Origin: Limnochordia bacterium
GTDB taxonomy: Bacteria; Bacillota; Limnochordia; Darwinibacteriales; DTU012
DNA length: 36,140 nucleotides
Reading direction: 5' to 3'
NCBI GenBank assembly: GCA_007116145.1
Contig: SKJB01000031.1
Coordinates: 1-36,140 of the forward strand
Within the stretch, counting starts at the first letter, position 1. Every line of letters starts with the position of its first letter. The translations under genes and the position numbers were made by a program. The notes beneath the pieces are model-generated. The model was not told the origin of the DNA and did not search any database. It saw only the letters and a list, made by a program, of their open reading frames with translations. Positions 1-7,111 of the stretch are shown here, one piece after another.

Positions 1-23
1 AAACACGATTTTGTATACTTCAC
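1..23 (-). CDS. start of an unknown gene running off the left edge
   Basis: Only the first seven codons are visible, reading (M)KYTKSC from a GTG at 21-23. The call rests on the signals ahead of it: a GAGGAGG ribosome site at 33-39, nine bases before the GTG, and a well-spaced promoter at 64-92. It is transcribed away from metK behind metK's terminator, so it is a separate unit. Function cannot be told from seven residues. Confidence 0.45.
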
Positions 24-63
24 GGTATACTTCCTCCTCGTTTGACCTCCCTTGGGCAAGTAT

Positions 64-98
64 ATCCTACCATAAATTGACTTATCTGTCAATTGACA
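64..98 (-). promoter_or_regulatory. sigma-A-type promoter within a TGTCAATTGACA palindrome
   Basis: Read on the minus strand, TTGACA (87-92) and TAGGAT (64-69) are separated by 17 bases. The -35 box is one half of a perfect 12-bp palindrome at 87-98, which could be an operator or a chance product of TTGACA. It would drive the partial gene at 1-23. Confidence 0.6.
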
Positions 99-108
99 AT
101 TAAATAAA

Positions 109-127
109 ATAGGGCCTAGGGCCCTAT
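109..127 (-). terminator. intrinsic terminator of metK
   Basis: Arms 109-116 and 120-127 form an 8-bp GC-rich stem with a 3-base loop. The minus-strand RNA continues into a U-rich run (ATTTTATTTAA). The stem overlaps the metK stop codon at 124-126. Confidence 0.65.
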
Positions 128-1305
128 AAATTTGCTTCTGCACGTAATAACTCGGCTTTATCGGTTTGTTCCCAAGGTAGATCCAAATCAACGCGACCAA
201 AATGACCATAAGCTGCTACCTGCTTATACAGCGGTCGTTGTAAATCCAGATCACGAATAATGGCAGCCGGGCGCAAATCAAAATGCTTGCGAATAAGCTC
301 TTCTATCTTTGCTTCGGGAATTGCATTGGTACCAAAGGTATCAACCATTAACGAAACAGGTTTAGCTACTCCAATTGCATAAGCTACTTGCACTTCCACC
401 CGCCGTGCAAGACCAGCCGCTACTATATTCTTAGCCACATAGCGAGCTGCATAACAAGCAGAACGATCCACTTTTGTCGGATCTTTACCCGAAAACGCAC
501 CCCCACCATGGCGGCCCATTCCACCATAGCTATCCACAATAATCTTACGCCCTGTTAATCCTGCATCTCCTTGTGGACCCCCCACCACGAATCGGCCCGT
601 TGGATTAATTAAGTACTTTGAATCATGCCGGAGTTCATCGGGAATCACTGGATGAATTACATGCTCAATCATATCTCTTTCAATGGTTGCATGATCCACC
701 TCTGGATGATGCTGGGTAGAAATAACCACCGTTTCAACGCGGACAGGTCGATCATCTTCATATTCAACAGAAACTTGACTTTTACCATCAGGGCGTAGAT
801 ACGGAACGGTTCCATCTTTGCGCACCTGGGCTAGGCGGCGTACCAACTTATGCGCTAATGCAATCGGCAAAGGCATCAGCTCTGGTGTTTCATCTGTTGC
901 ATACCCAAACATCAGCCCTTGATCGCCTGCTCCTGTTTGGGACACCTCGTCCACTTCACCACTCCGTAATTCCCAAGCCTTGTCCACACCTTGCGCAATA
1001 TCGGGTGATTGTTCTTCAAGACATGTTAACACTGCACAAGTATCCGCATCGAAACCATATTTTGCCCGATCATATCCAATCTCGCGAATCGTGTTGCGCA
1101 CGACTTTTTGAATATCGATGTAACAGCGAGTGGTAATCTCACCCATTACAACCACTAAACCAGTGGTTACCGCTGCCTCGCAAGCCACTCTTGCAGTAGG
1201 ATCCTCAGCTAAAATAGCATCCAAAATGGAATCCGAAATCTGATCACACACCTTGTCGGGATGCCCCTCAGTCACTGATTCAGAAGTAAATAAGTATTTC
1301 TTCAT
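124..1305 (-). CDS. metK: S-adenosylmethionine synthetase
   Basis: Makes S-adenosylmethionine from methionine and ATP in the cytosol. Visible family signatures are the N-terminal [20 protein letters not shown], the hexapeptide-type [12 protein letters not shown] (ATP binding) and the glycine-rich [16 protein letters not shown] loop. At 393 residues it has the usual length. I start it at the ATG at 1303-1305: an AGAGGTG ribosome site sits five bases upstream and the family always begins [15 protein letters not shown]. An in-frame ATG 42 bases further up lies in a leader hairpin and is unlikely. It has its own promoter (1387-1415) and terminator, so it is monocistronic. Confidence 0.97.
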   Translation of the reverse strand: MKKYLFTSESVTEGHPDKVCDQISDSILDAILAEDPTARVACEAAVTTGLVVVMGEITTRCYIDIQKVVRNTIREIGYDRAKYGFDADTCAVLTCLEEQSPDIAQGVDKAWELRSGEVDEVSQTGAGDQGLMFGYATDETPELMPLPIALAHKLVRRLAQVRKDGTVPYLRPDGKSQVSVEYEDDRPVRVETVVISTQHHPEVDHATIERDMIEHVIHPVIPDELRHDSKYLINPTGRFVVGGPQGDAGLTGRKIIVDSYGGMGRHGGGAFSGKDPTKVDRSACYAARYVAKNIVAAGLARRVEVQVAYAIGVAKPVSLMVDTFGTNAIPEAKIEELIRKHFDLRPAAIIRDLDLQRPLYKQVAAYGHFGRVDLDLPWEQTDKAELLRAEANL

Positions 1306-1334
1306 ATCTACACCTCTTTCTAAATAACCAACAA

Positions 1335-1362
1335 CAATCCTCTCCATAAACCGAGAGGATTG
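1335..1362 (-). promoter_or_regulatory. 10-bp hairpin in the metK 5' leader
   Basis: Arms 1335-1344 (caatcctctc) and 1353-1362 pair perfectly around an 8-base loop. It lies between the metK promoter and its ribosome site, in a leader of roughly 75 bases. That leader is too short for a SAM-I riboswitch and I see none of the conserved SAM-I segments. It could be an attenuator-like or mRNA-stabilising stem. Confidence 0.5.
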
Positions 1363-1386
1363 CAGTAAATCCTTATAGCAATTTCC

Positions 1387-1415
1387 ATACTAACATTGTA
1401 ATCTCACTCTGTCAA
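1387..1415 (-). promoter_or_regulatory. metK promoter
   Basis: On the minus strand, TTGACA (1410-1415) and TAGTAT (1387-1392) have a 17-base spacer. It starts just past the stop codon of the upstream lipoprotein gene (1421), with no terminator between, so read-through from the aro operon is also possible. Confidence 0.6.
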
Positions 1416-1420
1416 TAGTA

Positions 1421-2140
1421 TTACTGAACACGACGCCAAACATACGTTGGCAATAAATCCACCGTAAAAGAACTCACGGCATCACGAACAGCTCGCAAAC
1501 GGGCATTCGGGATCTCACGACGATTTGTTTCTGGTACGATTGATTTCGGCGGGGGATCTAAGCTCGACCAACTAAGCGTTTCATAACTACTCGAATCATA
1601 CGCACCAGATACCCTTTTAGTATAGAGTACCCAGCCTGTATCGACACCTATCACTCGTACACTCATCCGCACTAACACAGAGGTATTTTGACCAGAAGAC
1701 CATCGGGCCCTTGTCTCAGACCCGTGCGTGTATGTACTTGTGCGCCGTGGTGTCAGCAGTGAAACATCCTCAAAATATGTGTCGATTTCACCAGTAATGA
1801 TTGCGTCGACACGGAGAATATTACCTAAATCATAAATGATGTCATTTGTAATCGTCGAGCCTCGCCGTACTCCCAAATGACTAAGAGCAGACTGTACCGT
1901 GTGGCGGTCCACAACGTGGTAATAGCCCTGTAAACTTTCAATCAGTCTTGTTTCCACTTCGAGGGAAAGGCCAGGGTCTACAGTATAATTATCAAAGCTT
2001 ACAACAGCGAGCCGCTGCGCACCCTGCAAATCAGCACGGGGGGGCACCATTACTTGCTCCCGCTCACTACACCCGACCACAAAAACTAATGTCAGCAATA
2101 GTAGTACAAGAAAACCTAACTTCACCTGTTTCTTCATCAT
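1421..2140 (-). CDS. CsgG/TolB-N-like lipoprotein
   Basis: A 239-residue predicted lipoprotein. A basic start and a long hydrophobic run end in the lipobox-like VVGC, giving the lipidated Cys at about residue 24. The mature part resembles the CsgG/LpoB-type fold: RLAVVSFDNYT at the start, then LIESL..YYHVVDRHTV, a DAIITGEI strand and SVRVIGVDTGWVLYTKRVSG. This fold is found in periplasm-facing outer-membrane lipoproteins; the assignment is from motif pattern only. Its ATG overlaps the stop of the ABC ATPase gene (ATGA), with GGAGG at 2147-2151, so the two are translationally coupled. Context suggests a lipoprotein that works with, or is moved by, the neighbouring ABC system. Confidence 0.7.
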   Translation of the reverse strand: MMKKQVKLGFLVLLLLTLVFVVGCSEREQVMVPPRADLQGAQRLAVVSFDNYTVDPGLSLEVETRLIESLQGYYHVVDRHTVQSALSHLGVRRGSTITNDIIYDLGNILRVDAIITGEIDTYFEDVSLLTPRRTSTYTHGSETRARWSSGQNTSVLVRMSVRVIGVDTGWVLYTKRVSGAYDSSSYETLSWSSLDPPPKSIVPETNRREIPNARLRAVRDAVSSFTVDLLPTYVWRRVQ

Positions 2141-2811
2141 TTGTCACCTCCATGATTGATAGCACTTCCTAACCATAATTCCTTCCCCTCAACGAATGTG
2201 GCGAGTTGATCATTATGGGTAACCAAAACAAAAGATGCCTTGGATTGCTTCACTAGAGCTAGTAGCAATTGAACAATCTCTCGACCAGATTCCCCATCAA
2301 GATTACCCGTGGGTTCATCCGCTAAGAGCAGTGGTGGCTCGTTGACTAACGCGCGGGCAATGGCTACTCGTTGTTGCTCACCACCCGACAAATTCCTGGG
2401 ATAATCTGTACCCCGCCCTGCTAACCCAACGTACCCTAGGAGCTGTCGAGTTCGGCTCGCAACCTGAGAAAATCCAGCCATTCTCGCTGGTAATTCAATA
2501 TTTTGGGCCACTGTTAATTCCGGTATGAGACAAAATTGCTGAAAAACAAAACCAAGTGCGCGATTTCGCCATCCCGCTAGGATTGCTTCCTTTTGCTTGG
2601 ATACATCCTGTCCTTGAAAATATACCTTTCCTTGCGTTGGTTGTTGCATAAGACCTAAGATTTGTAGTAAGGTGGTTTTTCCGCTTCCCGAGGGACCCCG
2701 AACTACCCAGGTCTCCCTAGTTTTAATCATCAGATTAAAATTATGTAACACTGGAGAGGTGAATGTAGGATAGTGTTTAGAGACTGCCTCGAGGCGCAAT
2801 AGCTCACTCAT
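2137..2811 (-). CDS. ABC transporter ATPase, LolD/MacB type
   Basis: A 224-residue cytoplasmic ATPase. Walker [10 protein letters not shown] is at 39-47, the signature [15 protein letters not shown] at 141-155, and Walker [13 protein letters not shown] at 161-172. The ADEPTGNLD ending is characteristic of the LolD/MacB/FtsE group, which powers mechanotransmission or lipoprotein extraction instead of ordinary substrate channels. Its start overlaps the end of the permease gene by 8 bases and its end overlaps the lipoprotein start. Together with the FtsX-fold permease upstream it makes a complete transporter, probably as a dimer of each. The substrate is unknown; lipoprotein release or export of a peptide or macrolide are the family precedents. 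Confidence 0.93.
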   Translation of the reverse strand: MSELLRLEAVSKHYPTFTSPVLHNFNLMIKTRETWVVRGPSGSGKTTLLQILGLMQQPTQGKVYFQGQDVSKQKEAILAGWRNRALGFVFQQFCLIPELTVAQNIELPARMAGFSQVASRTRQLLGYVGLAGRGTDYPRNLSGGEQQRVAIARALVNEPPLLLADEPTGNLDGESGREIVQLLLALVKQSKASFVLVTHNDQLATFVEGKELWLGSAINHGGDK

Positions 2812-3958
2812 TTTTCATCACCTCAGTCGGCTGTACCTGGCTAAAGCGTAGAGCAGGATAAAAAATCGCAATGACGCAAGTGAGTAAAGCTACAATAATC
2901 ACCCACCAAATATCACTACTTGCCCACCGGACGGGAAGTCGTTGGAAATAGTAAACCTCGGGCACACGAATAGGATACTGGGCCAAATATAACTGAATAC
3001 TATATGCTGTTCCCAAACCTATCATACTACCAATGACCCCACAAAGCAACGCCTGTCCAATAAATAATTGCCAGATGTTTTGAGGCGTTGCTCCGAGTGC
3101 ACGCAACACACCAATGGTTTTCGCTTGGGATAATAACCGCAATAAGAACACATTTGCAATACCAAAAGCAGCCACAACAAAGACGAAGAGTACTAACACA
3201 ATCACAACCTGCCGTTGCACCTGTAGTCCAATAAACAAGGCCGGTTGTTGCTGATACCAAGGTCGCACCCACAGATTGGTCTTTCTCTGAAGCGGCGAAA
3301 TATATTGCGTAACCCTTATTAAATCGACCACATTGACCCCATATCCTGTATACCCCTCTACATTCCATAAGCGCTGGGCTAATCCAATAGGCATCATGAC
3401 GAGTTTTGCATCATTTGTATAGAATCCAGTAAAAAAAATCCCATTGACAGGTAGATGTAATGCACTCTGCGAAGACGTTATTTGGATTAGTTCACCAAGC
3501 TCAACACCTAATAACCGTGCTAGTTCGCCGCCAATTAGTACACCAGGCTGTGCGTGAATCACATCCCAACTTCCTGCTTCTAAGAGTTCTTCGATCCTGT
3601 GCAAATTGTTTTCGAGCCCCCAATCCACACCTTTAATGACCACACTCTCACTCGCTAGACTCCTTGTGATTAAGGCAGGAAAGCGTAAAAATGGGGCACT
3701 TGCCAAAACACCTTCCACACTCTCAATCTCTTGTTGTAAATCTGCAGTTACCAATTGGTTGATACCCGCCTCAAGGGTTACATGGGGTGTTAGTTGTAGC
3801 ATTTGCTCCCGATAAAACTGCTCTAAACCATGGGTTACTGACAGTATCACTAATAGTACCGTAACGCCAATAGCGACACCCGAGATAGCTAACAAGGTTT
3901 GGCGCCAATAATAGCGTAATTGTTGGAAAATTAACCCCCAAATCCAGGTTGTGCGCAT
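2804..3958 (-). CDS. FtsX-fold ABC permease, LolC/E-MacB type
   Basis: A 384-residue inner-membrane protein with the family's four-helix layout: helix 1 at about 21-43, a large extracytoplasmic MacB-type domain at about 45-248, then helices at about 250-275, 298-323 and 350-371. Telling segments are LIGGELARLLGV, seen in LolC/E proteins, KTIGVLRALGA just after helix 2, and the C-terminal Q-PTEVMKNE. The ATG at 3956-3958 follows AGGGTGA, and the gene begins nine bases after aroB ends. With the ATPase it forms a LolCDE/MacB-like pair. I see no LolA or LolB, so lipoprotein trafficking is an inference from the neighbouring lipoprotein gene. Confidence 0.9.
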   Translation of the reverse strand: MRTTWIWGLIFQQLRYYWRQTLLAISGVAIGVTVLLVILSVTHGLEQFYREQMLQLTPHVTLEAGINQLVTADLQQEIESVEGVLASAPFLRFPALITRSLASESVVIKGVDWGLENNLHRIEELLEAGSWDVIHAQPGVLIGGELARLLGVELGELIQITSSQSALHLPVNGIFFTGFYTNDAKLVMMPIGLAQRLWNVEGYTGYGVNVVDLIRVTQYISPLQRKTNLWVRPWYQQQPALFIGLQVQRQVVIVLVLFVFVVAAFGIANVFLLRLLSQAKTIGVLRALGATPQNIWQLFIGQALLCGVIGSMIGLGTAYSIQLYLAQYPIRVPEVYYFQRLPVRWASSDIWWVIIVALLTCVIAIFYPALRFSQVQPTEVMKNE

Positions 3959-3967
3959 GCTATCACC

Positions 3968-5068
3968 CTACTCTTTATTGTACATAGTTAACAACACGGC
4001 TTTGACCTGCTCCATGTCTACTGCAGGGACGATCTCTACTTGACCGATTTTTGTGGGCAGGATAAACGTCACATTAAAGCCTACGGCCTTTTTATCAAAC
4101 CGTAGACCCTCTAGGATAGTCTCTACTGGTTTGTCAGGCAAGGTCAGAGGCATACGATAATCTGCTAACACAGATTGTATTGTATCAGCCTCTGTAGAGC
4201 TTAACATACCATAGGAACAAGCCAATTTGACGGCCACGACCATCCCAATAGCCACCGCTTCTCCATGACTATATTGGCAATAGTTTGTGGCTCGTTCAAT
4301 GGCGTGTCCAGCTGTATGCCCTAAATTAAGCACCGCTCGCAATCCCTGTTCGGTTTCATCTTCACCCACCACTTCTGCCTTTATCTCACAACAGCGGTAG
4401 ATAATCCCTGCTAATACCGTAGGATCACGACGTTCGACAGCCTGCTGCTTGCTAGCTAAGAACGCAAAGAAATCGGCGTCCCACAAAACTCCATACTTAA
4501 CAACTTCAGCTAATCCAGAAATCCATTCACGCTCTGGTAAGGAGCTCAGTGTATCTAAATCCCCAATGACTGCCTCGGGGTGGTAAAAGGAACCAATCAT
4601 ATTCTTACCAAGTTGATGATTGACTGCCACTTTCCCGCCTACACTACTATCGACTTGCGCCAATAAAGTGGTAGGAATCTGCACAAAAGGAATTCCTCGC
4701 AAATAGATAGATGCTACAAACCCAGCAATATCGCCTACCACTCCACCACCAAGCGCCACTAGCAATGTTTTCCGTGACAACTGCTTTTCAAGCGCAAAGG
4801 CAAGAATCTCTCCTGCAGAATCCCAGGTTTTATATTGCTCGCCATCCGGTAAAAGGAAAGAATGAACTCGCTTACCCCCGTTTTCCAAACTCCTCACCAC
4901 TTGCGCCCCATACAACGGATACACAGTTTCATTACTAATTAGCAATATATCTGCACTGCTTTGATAGGCCGGAAGCGGCTTTAACAGTTGCGTGAGCTGC
5001 GACAACAATGCAACACCAATATAAACGGGATAACTTGTCGTTTGCGTAGTTACGGTTAAGGTTTTCAA
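3968..5068 (-). CDS. aroB: 3-dehydroquinate synthase
   Basis: Second step of the shikimate pathway: cyclises DAHP to 3-dehydroquinate, using NAD and a divalent metal. The NAD loop GGGVVGDIAGFVA lies at about 107-119, followed by RGIPFVQIPTTLLAQVDSSVGGK; metal-ligand segments GLAEVVKYG, NLGHTAGHAIE and SHGEAVAIGM are present. The only plausible start is TTG at 5066-5068, giving 366 residues, the family length. This TTG overlaps the aroA stop as TTGA, and a GGGGAGG site lies ten bases upstream inside aroA. A longer frame from an ATG 69 bases upstream would overlap aroA by 73 bases and add residues the family lacks. Confidence 0.96.
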   Translation of the reverse strand: MKTLTVTTQTTSYPVYIGVALLSQLTQLLKPLPAYQSSADILLISNETVYPLYGAQVVRSLENGGKRVHSFLLPDGEQYKTWDSAGEILAFALEKQLSRKTLLVALGGGVVGDIAGFVASIYLRGIPFVQIPTTLLAQVDSSVGGKVAVNHQLGKNMIGSFYHPEAVIGDLDTLSSLPEREWISGLAEVVKYGVLWDADFFAFLASKQQAVERRDPTVLAGIIYRCCEIKAEVVGEDETEQGLRAVLNLGHTAGHAIERATNYCQYSHGEAVAIGMVVAVKLACSYGMLSSTEADTIQSVLADYRMPLTLPDKPVETILEGLRFDKKAVGFNVTFILPTKIGQVEIVPAVDMEQVKAVLLTMYNKE

Positions 5069-6366
5069 GAGAGCACTACCTCCCCGCCTAATTTCCGTAA
5101 TACTTGATGAAAATCGGGAAACGAGACCGCCACGCATTCTGCGTCATTAATCACTGTCTCGCCCTTGGCAACTAAGCCCGCTATAGCTAGAGATAAGGCA
5201 ATTCGATGATCCCCATGACTCTCACACACTACACCATGCAACGCGTTTTGCCCATTGATACGCAGACCATCTGGCAATTCAACAATATCTACTCCAAGTT
5301 TACTGAACTCTGCAACCACAGTAGCAATGCGATTACTCTCTTTAACCTTCAGCTCCGCCGCATCGCGAATTTCTGTAACTCCTCTCGCACAAGCTGCTGC
5401 TACAGCAAGAATCGGAATCTCATCAATTAAGCGAGGAATAAGATCACCACCGATTGATACGCCTTGTAGTGGTCGACTCTCGACAGAAATATCGCCGAAC
5501 TGTTCCCCCGCACTGGTGCGAATATTCTCAATCTGAATCCGAGCTCCCATCGCATTTAACACTTCAATAATTCCTGTACGACTCGGATTGAGACCAACAT
5601 TTTTTAACAACAATTGCCCATCGGGTACAATGCTTGCTGCCACTAATAAAAACGCAGCCGAAGAGATATCTCCAGGAACATTAATCGGACATGCTTGTAA
5701 CTCCTGCTGCCCTTTCACTCGTACCCAACCATTTCCTTGCTCAACAGGTACTTGGAACCCTGTTAACATAAGCTCTGTATGATTTCTAGATTGTGCGGGC
5801 TCTCTAACCTCTGTCCAACCAGGTGCATACAGACCTGCTAACAAAATACCAGACTTTATCTGAGCACTTGCAACCGGTGTTTCGTATGTAATCGCTTGCA
5901 AATCACCACCATAAATAGCAAGAGGAGCAAAATTCGCCGCTTGGCGTCCTGTGATGCGCGCCCCCATCTGTTGTAATGGCTTGGTGACCCGTTGCATCGG
6001 TCGACGACGAATAGATTCATCTCCGTTTAAAATACTACTAAAGGGCTGTCCCGATAGGATCCCAGAAATCAAACGGATAGTCGTCCCAGAATTACCCACA
6101 TCGAGTACATTTTCAGATTCTGTAAGTCCTAAGAGACCACGTCCATGCACTACAACCTGTTCTGGTGTATACTCAATCGTAATTCCTAGTTGACGAAAAC
6201 ATTGCATGGTATGTAAACAATCATCACTTGGCAAAAAGTGCTTAATCACCGTTTTTCCACGAGCTATTGAACCTAGCATAATACTACGATGCGATATCGA
6301 CTTATCCCCTGGAATAATCGTCTCACCTGTTAAAACTTGGGTGGTACCCACAGTTAATCTTGCCAT
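5065..6366 (-). CDS. aroA: EPSP synthase (3-phosphoshikimate 1-carboxyvinyltransferase)
   Basis: Sixth shikimate step: joins phosphoenolpyruvate to shikimate-3-phosphate. Substrate-binding motifs are GDKSISHR at about 20-27, GNSGTTIR at about 91-98 and RRRPMQR at about 120-126; the catalytic Asp and Glu regions appear as LIDEIPILAVAAA and KVKESNRI. The NSGTT form of the glycine loop, in place of NAGTA, is typical of class II enzymes of Gram-positive type. I choose the ATG at 6364-6366 (433 residues), since AAGGAGG touches the other ATG (6373-6375) with no spacer but stands nine bases from this one. It is the first gene of the aroA-aroB-ABC-lipoprotein operon. Confidence 0.96.
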   Translation of the reverse strand: MARLTVGTTQVLTGETIIPGDKSISHRSIMLGSIARGKTVIKHFLPSDDCLHTMQCFRQLGITIEYTPEQVVVHGRGLLGLTESENVLDVGNSGTTIRLISGILSGQPFSSILNGDESIRRRPMQRVTKPLQQMGARITGRQAANFAPLAIYGGDLQAITYETPVASAQIKSGILLAGLYAPGWTEVREPAQSRNHTELMLTGFQVPVEQGNGWVRVKGQQELQACPINVPGDISSAAFLLVAASIVPDGQLLLKNVGLNPSRTGIIEVLNAMGARIQIENIRTSAGEQFGDISVESRPLQGVSIGGDLIPRLIDEIPILAVAAACARGVTEIRDAAELKVKESNRIATVVAEFSKLGVDIVELPDGLRINGQNALHGVVCESHGDHRIALSLAIAGLVAKGETVINDAECVAVSFPDFHQVLRKLGGEVVLS

Positions 6367-6392
6367 ATTGACCATCCTCCTTATAAAAGAAA

Positions 6393-6409
6393 CACTCCTT
6401 GCTGGAGTG
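6393..6409 (-). promoter_or_regulatory. hairpin in the aroA leader
   Basis: CACTCC (6404-6409 read on the minus strand) pairs with GGAGTG (6393-6398) around a 5-base loop; the RNA then reads UUUCUUUU before the ribosome site. It has the form of a small leader terminator, but the stem is only 6 bp and no alternative pairing or T-box element was seen. Confidence 0.35.
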
Positions 6410-6434
6410 CCTACTATTTCAATGGTTTTGATCT

Positions 6435-6463
6435 ATACTATCAGAAAATAGCCGATTTGACAA
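6435..6463 (-). promoter_or_regulatory. promoter of the aroA operon
   Basis: TTGTCA (6458-6463) and TAGTAT (6435-6440), read on the minus strand, are 17 bases apart. The transcript would cover aroA through the lipoprotein gene. Confidence 0.6.
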
Positions 6464-6472
6464 GCACCCTGT

Positions 6473-7063
6473 TTAGCGCTGTAGCATGCCTGGTAACAAT
6501 AAAAACACTACGTCCTCAGCAATTTTTTCTGCATCGATTACTTCCTGAGCCTCAATGGCGTTTAAAACGATTCCATTAACCGCTCCATCGATCACCCCAG
6601 TTACAACTAGCATACTAACAGGAAATGCTGCTGGAATAAACTTGCTAAGATGATGGGTTGAGGCCTCAGCTATACTTGAGCGTGATACTATGAGCCTAGC
6701 CTGTAACTCTTGTTCCAACTGTGGGGCCCATTGGAAGGCTTGATCGATCAGCCCTAAGTGCTTAAGGTAGAATTCCACTTTAATCCGTACTAAGCTCTTA
6801 AGCACAAGCGCTGCGGATTGAATCTCGAAAAGCTGGTTTTGCAGAGACAACACCAACTCTTGCGCACGCACTTCAATTAAAGAAACAAATACTTCTTGTT
6901 TGCTAGCAAAATATAAATAGATAGTGCCCTTAGCCACACCAGCCTCTTCGGCGATATCTTCAACACGCGCCGCTGCAAAACCACGAGCTACAAATACTCT
7001 TTCTGCTCCATCTAAAATAAGTGCCCGTTTATCTGTATTAGGGGTTATAACTGGATCATTCAC
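6473..7063 (-). CDS. TetR/AcrR-family repressor of the efflux operon
   Basis: A 196-residue regulator. Residues about 12-60 carry the TetR helix-turn-helix (ILDGAERVFVARGFAA..VEDIAEEAGVAKGTIYLYFASKQEVF); the rest is a helical ligand-binding and dimer domain with no recognisable ligand signature. The GTG start at 7061-7063 is preceded at seven bases by AAAGGAGAG. It is the last gene of the efflux operon, 48 bases after the second TolC-family gene, and the operon promoter carries a TetR-type palindrome at 14171-14190. The simplest reading is that it represses its own operon and is released by a pumped compound. Binding is inferred, not shown. Confidence 0.9.
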   Translation of the reverse strand: MNDPVITPNTDKRALILDGAERVFVARGFAAARVEDIAEEAGVAKGTIYLYFASKQEVFVSLIEVRAQELVLSLQNQLFEIQSAALVLKSLVRIKVEFYLKHLGLIDQAFQWAPQLEQELQARLIVSRSSIAEASTHHLSKFIPAAFPVSMLVVTGVIDGAVNGIVLNAIEAQEVIDAEKIAEDVVFLLLPGMLQR

Positions 7064-7111
7064 ACCAGAACTCTCCTTTGTAACTCTTTGTATTAGAGCT
7101 TTTTTTAGCCA

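Noticed and set aside
1306-1386. SAM riboswitch before metK
   Set aside because: The leader is too short and lacks the SAM-I, SAM-II and SMK-box conserved parts that I know; only one hairpin is present.
6367-6472. T-box in the aroA leader
   Set aside because: About 65 bases of leader cannot hold a T-box, and no T-box sequence is visible.
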